Origin: UBA6168 sp964508135
GTDB taxonomy: Bacteria; Bacteroidota; Bacteroidia; Chitinophagales; Saprospiraceae
Assembly (NCBI GenBank): GCA_964508135.1
Contig: CAZDSU010000026.1
Location: forward strand, 15,275-79,274
DNA length: 64,000 nucleotides
Direction: 5' to 3'
In this document: positions 47,801-58,800 of the stretch, piece after piece
Layout of the letters: each line of letters starts with the position of its first letter
Position numbering within the stretch: the stretch's first letter is position 1
Translations under genes and position numbers: made by a program
Notes under the pieces: generated by a model
What the model was told of the DNA's origin: nothing
The model's database searches: none
What the model saw: only the letters and a program-made list of their open reading frames with translations

Positions 47801-49474
47801 GCTGCCACCGTCCAAATGCGGAACATTACCACCCAAGGATTTGAGCTAAGGCTCATGGAGCAAGAAGGCTCAACGGGCGTTCACTTGCCTGAAACTGTTT
47901 CATGGCTGGCGATGGAGAAGGGCGCTACCTCCAACAGCAGCTTTGGGATGGATGCTGGCTCCGTGGCCAATGCATCCAGTTCGCCAACCACAATAAACTT
48001 CAACCTGTCATTTTCGACCCTTCCAGCTTTGATAGCGAGCCAGCAAACCACCAATGAAGTGGACGCTGCAACGCCCCGTTTCCAAAGCTTGTCAAGTGCT
48101 GGCGCCCAGGTTTTCATTGACGAGGAATCGTCGAAGGACGGCGAGACAAACCATGCCGCCGAGTCATTGGCCTACCTGGCCGTGACGGCTGGGGTGGACA
48201 TCACCGATGAGGATGGCGAATTCATTGGTGAAACTGGCACGTTGAGCCTGACCAATGCTTGGGCCTCGTTCCCGTTTCAGCATAAATACACCAAGCCAAT
48301 TGTAATCATGGGGGGTACTACGTTGAGCGATGGCGACCCAGTGACCATCCGAGCAAAGAACGTGACGCCAACCAGCTTCCAGGCTCGCCTGCAAGAATGG
48401 ACCTACCAAGATGGTACGCATGGCGTGGAGCAGGTCAGCTACATAATCGTGGAAGGTGGCATACCTGCCGACCAAAGCTACTATTGCAGCGGAAAAGCGA
48501 CGAACCTCGTGCCGGGCCTGACCATTTTTGCGCACGACAACTGTGACGACCAAGTCAACTTCGGCCAATCAGAGGTAGAGGAAATGCAGGCGACCGGCAT
48601 GTTGACCACACGTGCTTGGCTAGCGATTGACGATTGTGGCAAAACCACCATCAACAGCCGCAACGACACTTGCACCATTGCCGCCTTGCGGCTGAAAACG
48701 ATACTCCACGGCCCGTTCTTTGGCAATGGTGGCACCAATTTGATGCGTGATGACCTGCGCACAAAAAACCTGTTGCCAACGCTGGAACCCTACACCGGAC
48801 TTTCCAATTTCCATCACGAGGGCAAGGGTGGGGGAGAGGTGCTGCAACCATCGTTGCTCCAAGTCACTGGCCCAAATGCCATCGTGGATTGGGTTTTTGT
48901 CGAAATCCGGGACTCCGTTGCCAGCGGCACGGTGTTGGCCACCAAGTCGGCACTGCTGCAACGGGATGGAGATGTGGTGACTGTGGAAGGCTCGGACTTG
49001 CTCGTTTTCCCAACCCTGCCGGATGGCAAATACTACGTGTCCGTTCGGCACCGGAACCATCTCGGCATCATGTCGGATGCCACAGTGCTGTTGACTTCCA
49101 TTGCCCCACCATTGGTAGATTTTACAGACCCCAACATGGGCGTAAAGGGCTGGAACGAAGCCGGAAAACTGGCGGGGGGCATGCGCATGCATTGGGCGGG
49201 CGATTTCAACGGCGACAGAAGCGTCATCTATCAAGGCCCGAACAACGATATTTTTTACCTGTTTTCAAAAGTGGTTGGCGACCCGATGAACACCACCAAC
49301 CTAGCAAATTTCATCAGTACCGACTATGACAGAACCGACCTGAACTTGGATGGGAACATCATCTACCAAGGCCCCAGCAATGAGCGGGCGATGCAGTTGT
49401 ACAACACCGTGTTGAGCCATCAAGCCAACACTTCGTTCTTGGCAAACTTTATTGCAAGGGAGCATTTGCCGTAA
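44825..49474 (+). CDS. Surface protein with propeller-like N-terminus and shared lectin/dockerin-like C-terminus, 1549 aa
   Basis: The start is ATG 44825 (MRLTLNPKLCGVTTLLLTLILHLPAMA), with signal cleavage near residue 27; the frame is open from a TTG at 44729. After an NGIDDDGDSFIDGADPDC spacer comes a segment of about 235 residues (45150-45850) with repeated hydrophobic-strand and Gly turns (GQILSVNLSTG, LVYYCSGRKVYYWVPSTG, GDAWAGSLSSGIVQKINR) that looks like a beta-propeller (DUF6923-like). Then follow a spacer, PKD-like domains (46280-47035) separated by further spacers, a cadherin-like domain, an HYR-like domain (47395-47630), H-type-lectin-like repeats (47645-48455) and the C-terminal module with LMRDDLRTKNLLP, VSVRHRNHLGIMS and two dockerin-like loops (DFNGDRSVIYQGP, DLNLDGNIIYQGP). 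It aligns with the last third of the 602 and 32948 proteins and is essentially a shorter member with a different N-terminus. No T9SS tail is seen. Ligand unknown. Confidence 0.87.
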   Translation: MRLTLNPKLCGVTTLLLTLILHLPAMANSPVGHSFRKTLPGMAAQKMNLLRASTSQQISRKFHLSSPFATTWLAGFDAPSWVPENCSNGIDDDGDSFIDGADPDCGCLQTIMMVARDNGQILSVNLSTGGTSSVATSSPYVTGNLNALAANADDNLVYYCSGRKVYYWVPSTGTHGQVTDLTGYIGSNESLSSGGGEYYNGHIYLGTEAGNPGTSPKIWRLPLAADGKSASGAPVNLNVPIPTQLSWGDMIATAEGGQTVIYGMAAASKSFFFKYNVNTAQYTLIRNDLPTEMQIGVDINGDAWAGSLSSGIVQKINRTTGYFYGSIINFGGKIWDLTGPINCPQALEICGNGFDDDNDGYTDNQDQDCLCPSITPIDAATRTICEGEMVTFNVNTNAPNPPYSYIEYYRFNAAQTNPYLSTDAKTWLGEFANTNGSGVVSSNNFPNSTLTNQTYYVYGCVKPAPQFPASCAPLVAYTIVVKPAATLNAGSDIAICSGTSATLTALASNAPAPLTYTWSNGLGTGASKTVTPIINTTYIVTVTAGNGCTTTDDVAVNINPTPSVNAGADVSICTSGSTTLTAVGSNGVGPFTYNWSHGLGTGAVKTVSPNSTTTYTVTITGGNGCISTDQVKVTVASCVENCANGIDDDGDGLIDCADSSCGIIIESDTYFSICSGDQVTFTVTASGGSGVYAYAWNNGLGTGQTKTVSPLVTTNYTVTVTPTVGCTGTRSIQVVVTNCPEDCSNGIDDDFDGLIDCEDPDCALVGAPQLANDSYTTCPGTVYIDRVIYNDGNLQDPVFSIFSMPAQGSVVIDGTGKFTYTPTGQYCGMDAFVYQVCNQATGCCGQATVTILFGDMQAPVMLNLPADLTISCDDEVPSPTQVFAHDLCPGIYMAFEETTNQHVNGACESFSITRTWTATDLCGNSTIGDQIITVEDLTGPEIQRLYTLSNGKKLISGNAALTSERWKYVSFPINFGTVPVVFSQLTSEVETQAATVQMRNITTQGFELRLMEQEGSTGVHLPETVSWLAMEKGATSNSSFGMDAGSVANASSSPTTINFNLSFSTLPALIASQQTTNEVDAATPRFQSLSSAGAQVFIDEESSKDGETNHAAESLAYLAVTAGVDITDEDGEFIGETGTLSLTNAWASFPFQHKYTKPIVIMGGTTLSDGDPVTIRAKNVTPTSFQARLQEWTYQDGTHGVEQVSYIIVEGGIPADQSYYCSGKATNLVPGLTIFAHDNCDDQVNFGQSEVEEMQATGMLTTRAWLAIDDCGKTTINSRNDTCTIAALRLKTILHGPFFGNGGTNLMRDDLRTKNLLPTLEPYTGLSNFHHEGKGGGEVLQPSLLQVTGPNAIVDWVFVEIRDSVASGTVLATKSALLQRDGDVVTVEGSDLLVFPTLPDGKYYVSVRHRNHLGIMSDATVLLTSIAPPLVDFTDPNMGVKGWNEAGKLAGGMRMHWAGDFNGDRSVIYQGPNNDIFYLFSKVVGDPMNTTNLANFISTDYDRTDLNLDGNIIYQGPSNERAMQLYNTVLSHQANTSFLANFIAREHLP

Positions 49475-49833
49475 ATTCTATTGTTCTTTTTGAATCAAAA
49501 GCGTGGCAGGCGAAAGCAGGTCACGCTTTTTTTTGTGCGTGTCATTTTTTGTTTGGAATGGTTTTTGGCGGATTAGGCTTCAATCCTTCATCTCGAATTA
49601 CTTCCCCCCTTTGCCCTGTTGCATAAAATAAGCAGCGGGCAGTTTCCATTCAAGCACTATTCAAGCAAAACTTCAACTAAGTCCACAACAACTCACCCTT
49701 ACCTGAAAGTAATCCCCCCTACTGGCTTTCAGCCTTCGATGTATTCCATCCATTCGCAAAAAAATGCTGCACCATGTACAGCCTCTCAGGGCTTTGACAA
49801 ACGTGCAAGCTGGTAGTTTTTAAATGAAGCAGC
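49475..49833. other. 359-base intergenic region
   Basis: It contains the terminator at 49497-49534, then an A/T-rich leader. A 65-residue open frame at 49619-49816 has no recognisable domain or signal peptide, and I do not call it a gene. No TAnnTTTG box is obvious. Confidence 0.55.
49497..49534 (+). terminator. Intrinsic terminator
   Basis: AAAAGCGTG (49497-49505) pairs with CACGCTTTT (49522-49530), and the T-run continues to TTTTTTTT. It lies 22 bases past the stop at 49474. Confidence 0.85.
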
Positions 49834-52800
49834 ATGAAAAAGAGGATTACTTTTCACAAAGGGGTTCAGGCTATTGTATTGGTCGTAGTGCAATTGCTGG
49901 CCTTGAGTTTTCAGCCCGTTCAAACACACCATTTTGCCGCAAAGGCGTGGCGGACGATTTCCAGTGGGGCCAAGCAACCGAGCTGCAACTTTGTGCTTTC
50001 CAGCTTCGTCACCGATGCAAGCTGCAACCTGGCCGCCGATGGCGCTATTGACCTCGTGGTGAGCGGGAGTGGTGCGCCATTCACCTACGATTGGTCGAAC
50101 GACGGCGCTGATGTGCCCGACAACGACCCCCAAGACCTGAGCGGCCTCCCGGCAGGCAGCTACACGGTGACAGTGACCGACAATCTTGGTTGCGAGGAGG
50201 TGCTAGCCGTTCTGGTCGAACAACCCACAGCGATACAACTAATTGGCAACATCGGCGACGTGACCACGGTGGGCGGCAACGACGGGTACATTGACCTCAA
50301 CGTGAGCGGTGGCACATCCCCGTACACTTTTGACTGGGACAATGACGGTGCCGAAACGCCCGACGACGATACCGAAGACCAGTTTGACCTGGTGGCGGGA
50401 ACCTATGTGGTGACGGTGACTGACGCCAATTTGTGTACGGGAACCGAAAGCTTCACCGTGGCCGACCCCCTGATTTTTGACCTTGCCTTTCGTAAAACAT
50501 TGGCCACCGGCCAACCCTACTCCATCCTGCCCGGAGACCTTGTGACGTTCACGGTCACGGTGTTCAACCAAGGCCAATTGGCCGCTACGAACATCCTTGT
50601 GATTGACTACCTGCCCGCCAATATGACCTTCACCGCTGCGCAAAACCCAGGTTGGGTCAATTTCGGGGCGGGGCCTACCTTGTTCATTTCCTCGCTCGCA
50701 CCAGGAGCAACTTTTTCTAAAAACCTCAAACTCAAAGTAAGCCTCTCTGCCCCAAATGGCATCATCAACAACTATGCGGAAATCAGCGCAGCCGACGACG
50801 CAGACCCCAACACAACCGACCCACCAACCGATATTGATTCAAATCCCAATGCGTTCCAGCTCGACGACCCGGGGGGACTTCCGGGCAGCCCAGCGGACAA
50901 CATCATCACCGGCGACGGCTCTGGAGCGCCCGGCTCCAATAACCCGTTGACAGACGAGGACGACCATGACGGTGCGGCAGTCCTCGTCCACACCCCGATG
51001 TTGAGCCTCGGCAACCTCGTGTTTTTGGACTACGAAAACGATGGCGTTTTCAACAACTTGGATGAGGGTGTCCAAGGCGTGGAAGTGGAACTTTACAGCG
51101 TAGGCTTGGACCTAATACAAGGGACTTTCGACGACCAACTCGTTGATGTTCAGTACACTGACGGCACAGGCGAATACGTCTTTTCCATACTTTCTGGGGG
51201 TTCCTATTACGTAATGCTCACCGGCAACGGCTTCCCCGCCGACCACGTTTCCTCCACCGGCGATGGCATTTACGACATGGACGGAGCAGGTGCCTACGAG
51301 CCAGCCACCGGCACGGACTTGGACGTGGACGGCACGGACGACGGCACCCAGATGGGTTCAACCGTCATGTCCGAAGTCATCGCACTGGCCTTTGGCACCG
51401 AGCCTGATGGCGACGACAACAACACGGTTGACTTTGGCCTGTACGAGCCGCTGCCGCTGCCGACCCTTCGTCTTGGCAACCTCGTATTTTATGATTCCGA
51501 CAACGACGGCGTTTTCAACAATTCCGACACTGGCATCATGGGCGTGGAAGTGGAATTGTACGACGCAGGCCCCGACCAAACCCAAGGCACCCCCGACGAC
51601 CAACTCATTGACATTCAATCCACTAATTTCTTTGGCGAGTACCTGTTCACGGGCTTGGCCGAGGGTTTTTACTTCGTAAAACTCAACGGCAACGGCATCC
51701 CCGCCAACTACGTTTCGGCCACAGGCGATGGCGCTTTCGACATGGACGGTGCAGGCGCTTACGAGCCAGCCACCGGCACAGACTTGGACGTGGACGGCAC
51801 GGACGACGGCACCCAGATGGGGGCGATGGTGATGTCCGAGGTCATCGAGCTGGCGCTCGGCACAGAACCAGATGGCGACGAAAACTACACGGTGGACTTT
51901 GGCCTGTACGAGCCGCAGCAAACGACACTCAGCCTTGGTGACCTCGTGTTTTATGACAACTACAACGATGGCGTTTTCAACAATTTCGATGTTGGCATCC
52001 AGTATGTGGAGGTGGAGCTATATGACGCAGGCCCTGACCACGTGAGGGGCACACCCGACGACCAACTCGTTGACAATCAATCCACTAACTACTTTGGCAG
52101 GTACTTGTTCACGGGCTTGCCCGAGGGTTTTTACTTCGTAAAACTCAACGGCATTGGCATCCCAGCCAACCACGTTTCTTCCACGGGCGATGGTGTTTAC
52201 GACATGGATGGAGCAGGTGCTTACGAGCCAGCCACCGGCACGGACTTGGACGTGGACGGCACCGACGACGGCACGCAAATGGGGGCGATGGTCATGTCAG
52301 AAGTCCTCGAGCTGGCCTACGGCACAGAGCCGGACGGCTACGCGAATTACACGGTTGACTTTGGATTGTACGAGCCGCAGCAACAGACACTCAGCCTAGG
52401 CAACCTCGTGTTTTTGGACTACAACAACGATGGTGTTTTCAATAATTTCGACGCTGGCATCCAGCATGTGGAGGTGGAACTGTACGACGCAGGCCCCGAC
52501 CAAACACAAGGCACCCCTGACGACCAACTCATTGACAATCAAATCACCAACTTCTTTGGTGAGTACCTGTTTTCGGGTCTGGCCGAGGGTTTTTACTTCG
52601 TAACACTCACCGGCAATGGCATCCCCGCTAGCCTTGTTTCCTCGACGGGCGATGGCGTTTTTGACAATGACGGCAGCGGTGCTTACGAGCCAGCCACCGG
52701 CACTGACTTGGACGTGGACGACACCGATGACGGCACCCAAATAGGGGCGATGGTCATGTCCGAGGTCATCGAGCTGGCCTTCGGCACTGAGCCAAACGGT

Positions 52801-55800
52801 GACGTGAACTACACGGTTGACTTTGGATTGTACGCGCCGCAAGTCCAGCCGACCTTGAGCCTCGGTAACCTCGTATTCTCGGACTTCGACAACGATGGCG
52901 TTTTCAACAATTTCGACGCTGGCCTCCAGAATGTGGAGGTGGAGTTGTACGACGCAGGCCCTGACCAAACCCAAGGCACCCCTGACGACCAACTCATTGA
53001 CAATCAATCCACTAATATCAGCGGCGAGTACCTGTTCACGGGCTTGGCCGAGGGTTTTTACTTCGTAAAACTCAACGGCAACGGCATCCCCGCCAACCAT
53101 GTTTCTTCCACGGGCGATGGCATTTACGACATGGACGGTGCAGGTGCTTTCGAGCCGTCCACTGGCACGGACTTGGACGTGGACGGCACGGACGATGGTA
53201 CGCAGATGGGGGCGATGGTGGTGTCTGCGGTCATCGAACTGGCATTTGGTACAGAGCCATTTGGCGACGTGAACCTGACCGTGGATTTTGGCCTGTACGA
53301 GCCGCAAATCCAGCCGACCTTGAGCCTAGGCAACCTCGTATTCTTGGATGCAGAAAACGATGGTGTTTTCAACAACGCTGATGCTGGCATTGAGGATGTG
53401 GAGGTGGAGCTTTACGATGCAGGCCCCGACCAAACCCAAGGCACCCCAGACGACCAACTCCTTGCCAATCAAACAACCAACGGTTTCGGTGAGTACCTGT
53501 TCACGGGCCTGAGCGAAGGTTTTTATTTCGTAAAATTGAGCGGCAATGGCATCCCCGCCAACCATGTTTCCTCAACAGGTGACGGCGTTTACGACATGGA
53601 CGGCACAGGTGCTTACGAGCCAGCCACCGGCACAAACTTTAACGTGGACGGTGCTGACGACGGAACACAGCTGGGGGCGATGATTATGTCCGAGGTCATC
53701 GAATTGACCCTCGGTGATGAGCCGGACGGCGACGTGAACCTGACCGTTGACTTTGGCCTCTACGCACCAGTGCAACCTGCTTCCCTGGGCAACTTTGCTT
53801 GGTACGACAACAACCACAACGGCCAGCAAGACCCCGGTGAGCCGGGCGTGGAAAACCTCATCGTGGACCTAATGAACACTGGTCCCGATGGCGTGAAAGG
53901 TGGCGGGGACGATTTTCTTTTTGCTTCGCAAACTACCCCGGCCAACGGCATCTACTATTTCCAAAACATTCCGCAGGGCAATTATTATTTGAAGTTTGAC
54001 GGGTCAAGCCTCCCGGCCAACTTCAACCCCACCGTCCAAAACCAAGGCGCAGACCTGACGGACAGCGACGCTGACCCCCTGGGCATGACGGGCGTGATTA
54101 CGTTGGAACCGGGCGAGGTCAATGTCACGGTGGATTTTGGCATTGAACCCGAACCAGCCAGCTTCGGCAATTTTGTTTGGCAAGATTATGACGGCGATGG
54201 GGTTCAGGACGCTGGTGAACCCAGCTTGGCTGGTATCCATGTTTACCTCCTCGACCTTGGCAACGACGGCTTGAAGGGCAACGACGACAACCAAATTGCC
54301 ACCGACTTCACCGACGCCAACGGCGAGTACGGCTTTGCAAACCTCAATCCTGGCAGCTACTACATCGTGTTCGACCCGACAAGCTTGCCGCAGGGTTTTG
54401 TGCCAACAGCCCAAGACGCTGGCGGCAACGATGACGAAGACAGCGACGCCAATCCGATGGGCATGACCGACATCCGCATCTTAGCTGCTGGACAGACTGA
54501 CAACAGCGTGGATTTAGGCATTTTCTCCGCCAACTTTGACCTCTCACTCACGAAAACACTCAGCCCCGGCCAGTCAACACTGGTTGACATCGGAGACCAA
54601 ATCGCCTACACCATCACGGTGACGAACGAAGGTGACAACCCCGTTTTTGCCGTAAACTTGGTTGACCACATCCCAGCCGGGCTGATTTTGAGTGCGGGTA
54701 ACACGGGCTGGAACCAGATAGACCTGCACACTGCCGAGTACATCTTCACTGGGCCCATACTGCCTGGGGAATCCGAATCGGTGGAAATCCTGCTGACGGT
54801 ACATTACGCAGCATCGGGTGCCACGCTGTTCAACCAGGCCGAAGTGGCCAGCGTGGAGGACATCAACGGCGACGTGGTGACGGACGTGGACTCCACACCC
54901 GACAACGCCGCACCGAACGAGGACGATATGGACGTAGTGCCAATTGAACTCGTTCCGCACGACCCCACTGGTAGGATTTATTGCGACAAAACGGGCAAAA
55001 TCATCACGGGCGGAACCATCAGCGTCACGGGTCCGAATGGCATCCCCAACGACCAGGTGTTCATCATCAACGATGGCTCGAACGGCTATTACGAGTTTTA
55101 TACCAATGGTACACCGGGCGTTTACACCATCAATTATACCCACCCCAACGGCTATCCACTCAGTTCGACTTGCATCGAGCAAGCTGGCCCGTTTGACCCA
55201 ACCGGTTTGCCCGATCCCATCGTTTTTGGGGTGGACACCCTCAACGCCATGTACCTTTCCGACCCGACTTGCGGTAGCAATCCCTTCTACTTGTCGTTCG
55301 ACATAGAACCGGGCGACCCAAACATCCACCTGAACAACCTGCCCGTGAGCTGTGTGTTTATCAGCGCCATTGTTTCGGACGACACCAACCTCAACGACAC
55401 TTTTGACGGTGGAGACACGCCGCAGGTTGGGGTCACGGTTTACCTCTACGACTGTGGGGATTTGACCACCCCGATTGATGCTGCCATCACCGATGCAAGC
55501 GGTCGCTACCGCTTCGACGGGATGCTGCCCGGCGACTACGTGGTGGGCTTTCCAACTTCCGCCAATTCCCGTTTTGTTTCCACCGGAAACATCAACCAAT
55601 CGGGCTTCTCTGATTGCATGTCGCTGGCTTGGGGCGAATGTGACACCACCAAGGCCATCGGCATCTACCCTTGTCCGACCATCAATGCTGGGCCTGACAT
55701 TGACCATTGCTCCAGCGCCAATTCTTCGCAACTAGACGCCAACCTTTCGCACGGTATTGGCAACTTCAGTTGGACGCCCGCCGCTGGCCTGAGCGACCCG

Positions 55801-58800
55801 ACCATCGAAGACCCCGTGGCTTCGCCAGCAGCAACGACCAGCTACGAAGTCAGTTTCAACGATGGCCTCGGTTGCGTGGACTTCGATACGATTGTGATAA
55901 ATGTGGGCACGTCAACGCCGTACCTGACCAATATGCCCTTCACGGACACGACCGTGCAGTGCGCCCCGATTCCTTCGGAAACCCCGACCTTCGCCGACGA
56001 TTGCGATGCCGACCTGACCATCGTGGCCGATACGACAACCACGCCATTGCCCTGCGGATTTATCCAGGAAATCATTTGGGTAGCAACGAACGACGAGGGC
56101 AATTCCACCTCATTTACCCAAAACCTCACCGTGAACGACACACAGGCGCCGACTTTGGCGGCCAGCCACCCCTTCTTCGGGGCAATCTTGGATGGCGATA
56201 CCTTGTACGCCGACTGCACCCAGATTGCTTCGCTGGATTCCCTTGGTTTTTCAGCATCCGACAATTGCAGCGTGCCACTGGTGACTTTCACCGAAAACAT
56301 CACCAACGGCAGTTGTCCGATAGACGGCTTTTTCCAGTTACGCAACTGCGGCTGGACGGCCACCGACGTCTGCGGCAATGTGGACAGCCTGTTTTTCACA
56401 GTAATAATCTATGACACCCTAGCACCGACCATGATAGCCAGCCACGCCTTCTTTGGGGCGATACTCCATGGGGATACCTTGTATGCGGATTGTTCCATGA
56501 TACCAGCCTTGGATTCGATCGGTTTTTCAGCCTTCGACAATTGCAGCGTGCCTACGGTAACTTTCACCGAAAACATTATCACCGGCAGTTGTACGATGGA
56601 CGGCTTTTACCAGCTTCGCAACTGCGGCTGGACGGCCACCGATTCCTGCGGCAATGTGGACAGCCTGTTTTTCACGGTGGTAATCTATGACAACCTGGCA
56701 CCAGTGCTTTCGCCTGTACCGGGCGATGTGACGGTGAGCTGCACCGCAATACCGGCCCCAGCCAACATCACGGCCTCCGACAACTGCGACGCCTCGCCAA
56801 CATTGACGCTGACCGAAGTGCCGACGGCGGACCCCAACGGCTGCGTCAGCCAAATACTCCGCACTTGGTCGGCTGAGGACGATTGCGGCAACACGACCGT
56901 CGCTTCGCAAACCATCACCGTCTTCGACAACACAGCCCCAGCGCTGGTGGGCGTTCCCGCCGATGCCAACTTGGACTGCAATGCCGCCATTCCCGCAGCT
57001 CCGCTGGTAACGGCTACTGACTCCTGTGATGCCGACGTGCCAGTGATATTTGACGAAAACACCGCTGGCAACCCTGCGGATGAGTGCTACACCATCACCC
57101 GCACCTGGACGGCCACAGACGACTGCGGCAACACCGCCATCGCTTCGCAAACGATCACCATTTCGGACCCCACGCCGCCAACAATTATTGATGTTCCAGC
57201 GGACACTTCTATTGATTGTTCGGCGCAAATACCTGCCGCAGCACCTGTGACGGCATCGGATTTTTGTGATTCGGACGTATCGGTGACTTTCGACCAGAGC
57301 ACAATGGGTAACTCCGCAACTGGTTGCTACTCAATTATCCGCACTTGGACAGCTACTGACAATTGCGGTAACACGGCTACTGCTTCGCAAACCATCACCA
57401 TTTATGACTCAACAGCCCCGACTTTTTCGGGCGTGCCAGCAGATACTACCATTAACTGCGAAATAGCAATACCTGCACCTGCCGCTGTGGTAGCTTTCGA
57501 CCTTTGCGATGCAGATGTTCCGACTATTTTCAACCAAAACATCAGCGGTAACCCGGCAACGGGCTGCTACGTCATCACCCGTTCTTGGACGGCCACGGAC
57601 GACTGCGGCAACACGGCCATCGCTTCACACACCATCACCGTGCTGGATACCATTGCCCCCACGCTATCCGCACAGCCAACCAACCTCTCGCTGGATTGCG
57701 TGAGCGCCATCCCAACACCGCCGACCATCACGGCCACGGACAACTGCGATGCCAATGCCCCGGTTTTTTACTTTGAGAATTCCATTGGCAATCCGTTGGG
57801 CTGCAACTACCAACTCACACGCATCTGGGCTGCCGCCGACGATTGCGGCAACGTAGTGGTTTGGACGCAGACCATCACGGTCAACGATACCATGCCGCCC
57901 GTGCTTGGCGCCGTTCCGGCGAACGTCACGATGAATTGCAGCTTGCCAATCCCGTCAGCGCCGATTGTGACCGCTACCGACAACTGCGATGCCAACGTAG
58001 CCGTGACGTTGGACTCCACCTACCTCGGCGACCCGGCTTCAGGCTGTTACATCCTCACCCGCACTTGGACGGCCACCGACGACTGCGGCAACACCGACAC
58101 GGCCTCGCAGCAAATACAGGTATTTGACATCGAAGCCCCTGTTTTCGTGGGGCTACCAGCCAACGGTGTGGCCAACTGCGACGCCATCCCCGGCGATAAC
58201 GTGACGGCAACGGACAACTGCGACGCCACGGTGGACATTGTGATTTCGGACCTCATCCAATCGAGTGTGTTCGGCTGCGTGACACAGGTGGTGCGCACCT
58301 GGACGGCAGCGGACGACTGCGGCAACATCCGCATCGCATCCCGCACCTTCAACCTGAGCAACACCGATGCTCCCGTCATCAGCATCGTCGAGCCTGCAAT
58401 GGCGGGTGTTCAGGACGGTGACGTGCTGTACCTGGAGTGCGACGACCTCGTGGCCTTGAGCGCCGCCAGCGCCACGGCCACCGCCGACTGCTGCGGTGCG
58501 CCGACCATCACCTTCCACGAGACCGTGGCTGGCAGCAATTGCCAAGCAAATGGCTACATGGCCATGATGCACTGCGGCTGGATTGCCACGGATTGCTGCG
58601 GCAACTCGGACAGCCTGTTTTTCACGGTTTACGTGATTGACAACACGCCACCATTATTTTACGCCGTACCGGACAGCCTGATTTTGCCAGTAGGTAGCCC
58701 GCTGCCTGCGCCGCCAATCGTTTTCGCCGTGGACAACTGCGACAACTCGGTGCCAGTGAGCTACAACTCCACTACCACCGGCCCTGCCGACAACCAACTC

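Noticed and set aside
49619..49816. 65-codon open frame on the + strand
   Set aside because: No domain, signal peptide or ribosome site; it overlaps the leader of the 4599-residue gene.
51001..53778. Regular repeats considered as a CRISPR array
   Set aside because: Units are about 462 bases, in frame and encode SdrD-B-like domains; there are no short repeats separated by unique spacers and no cas genes.
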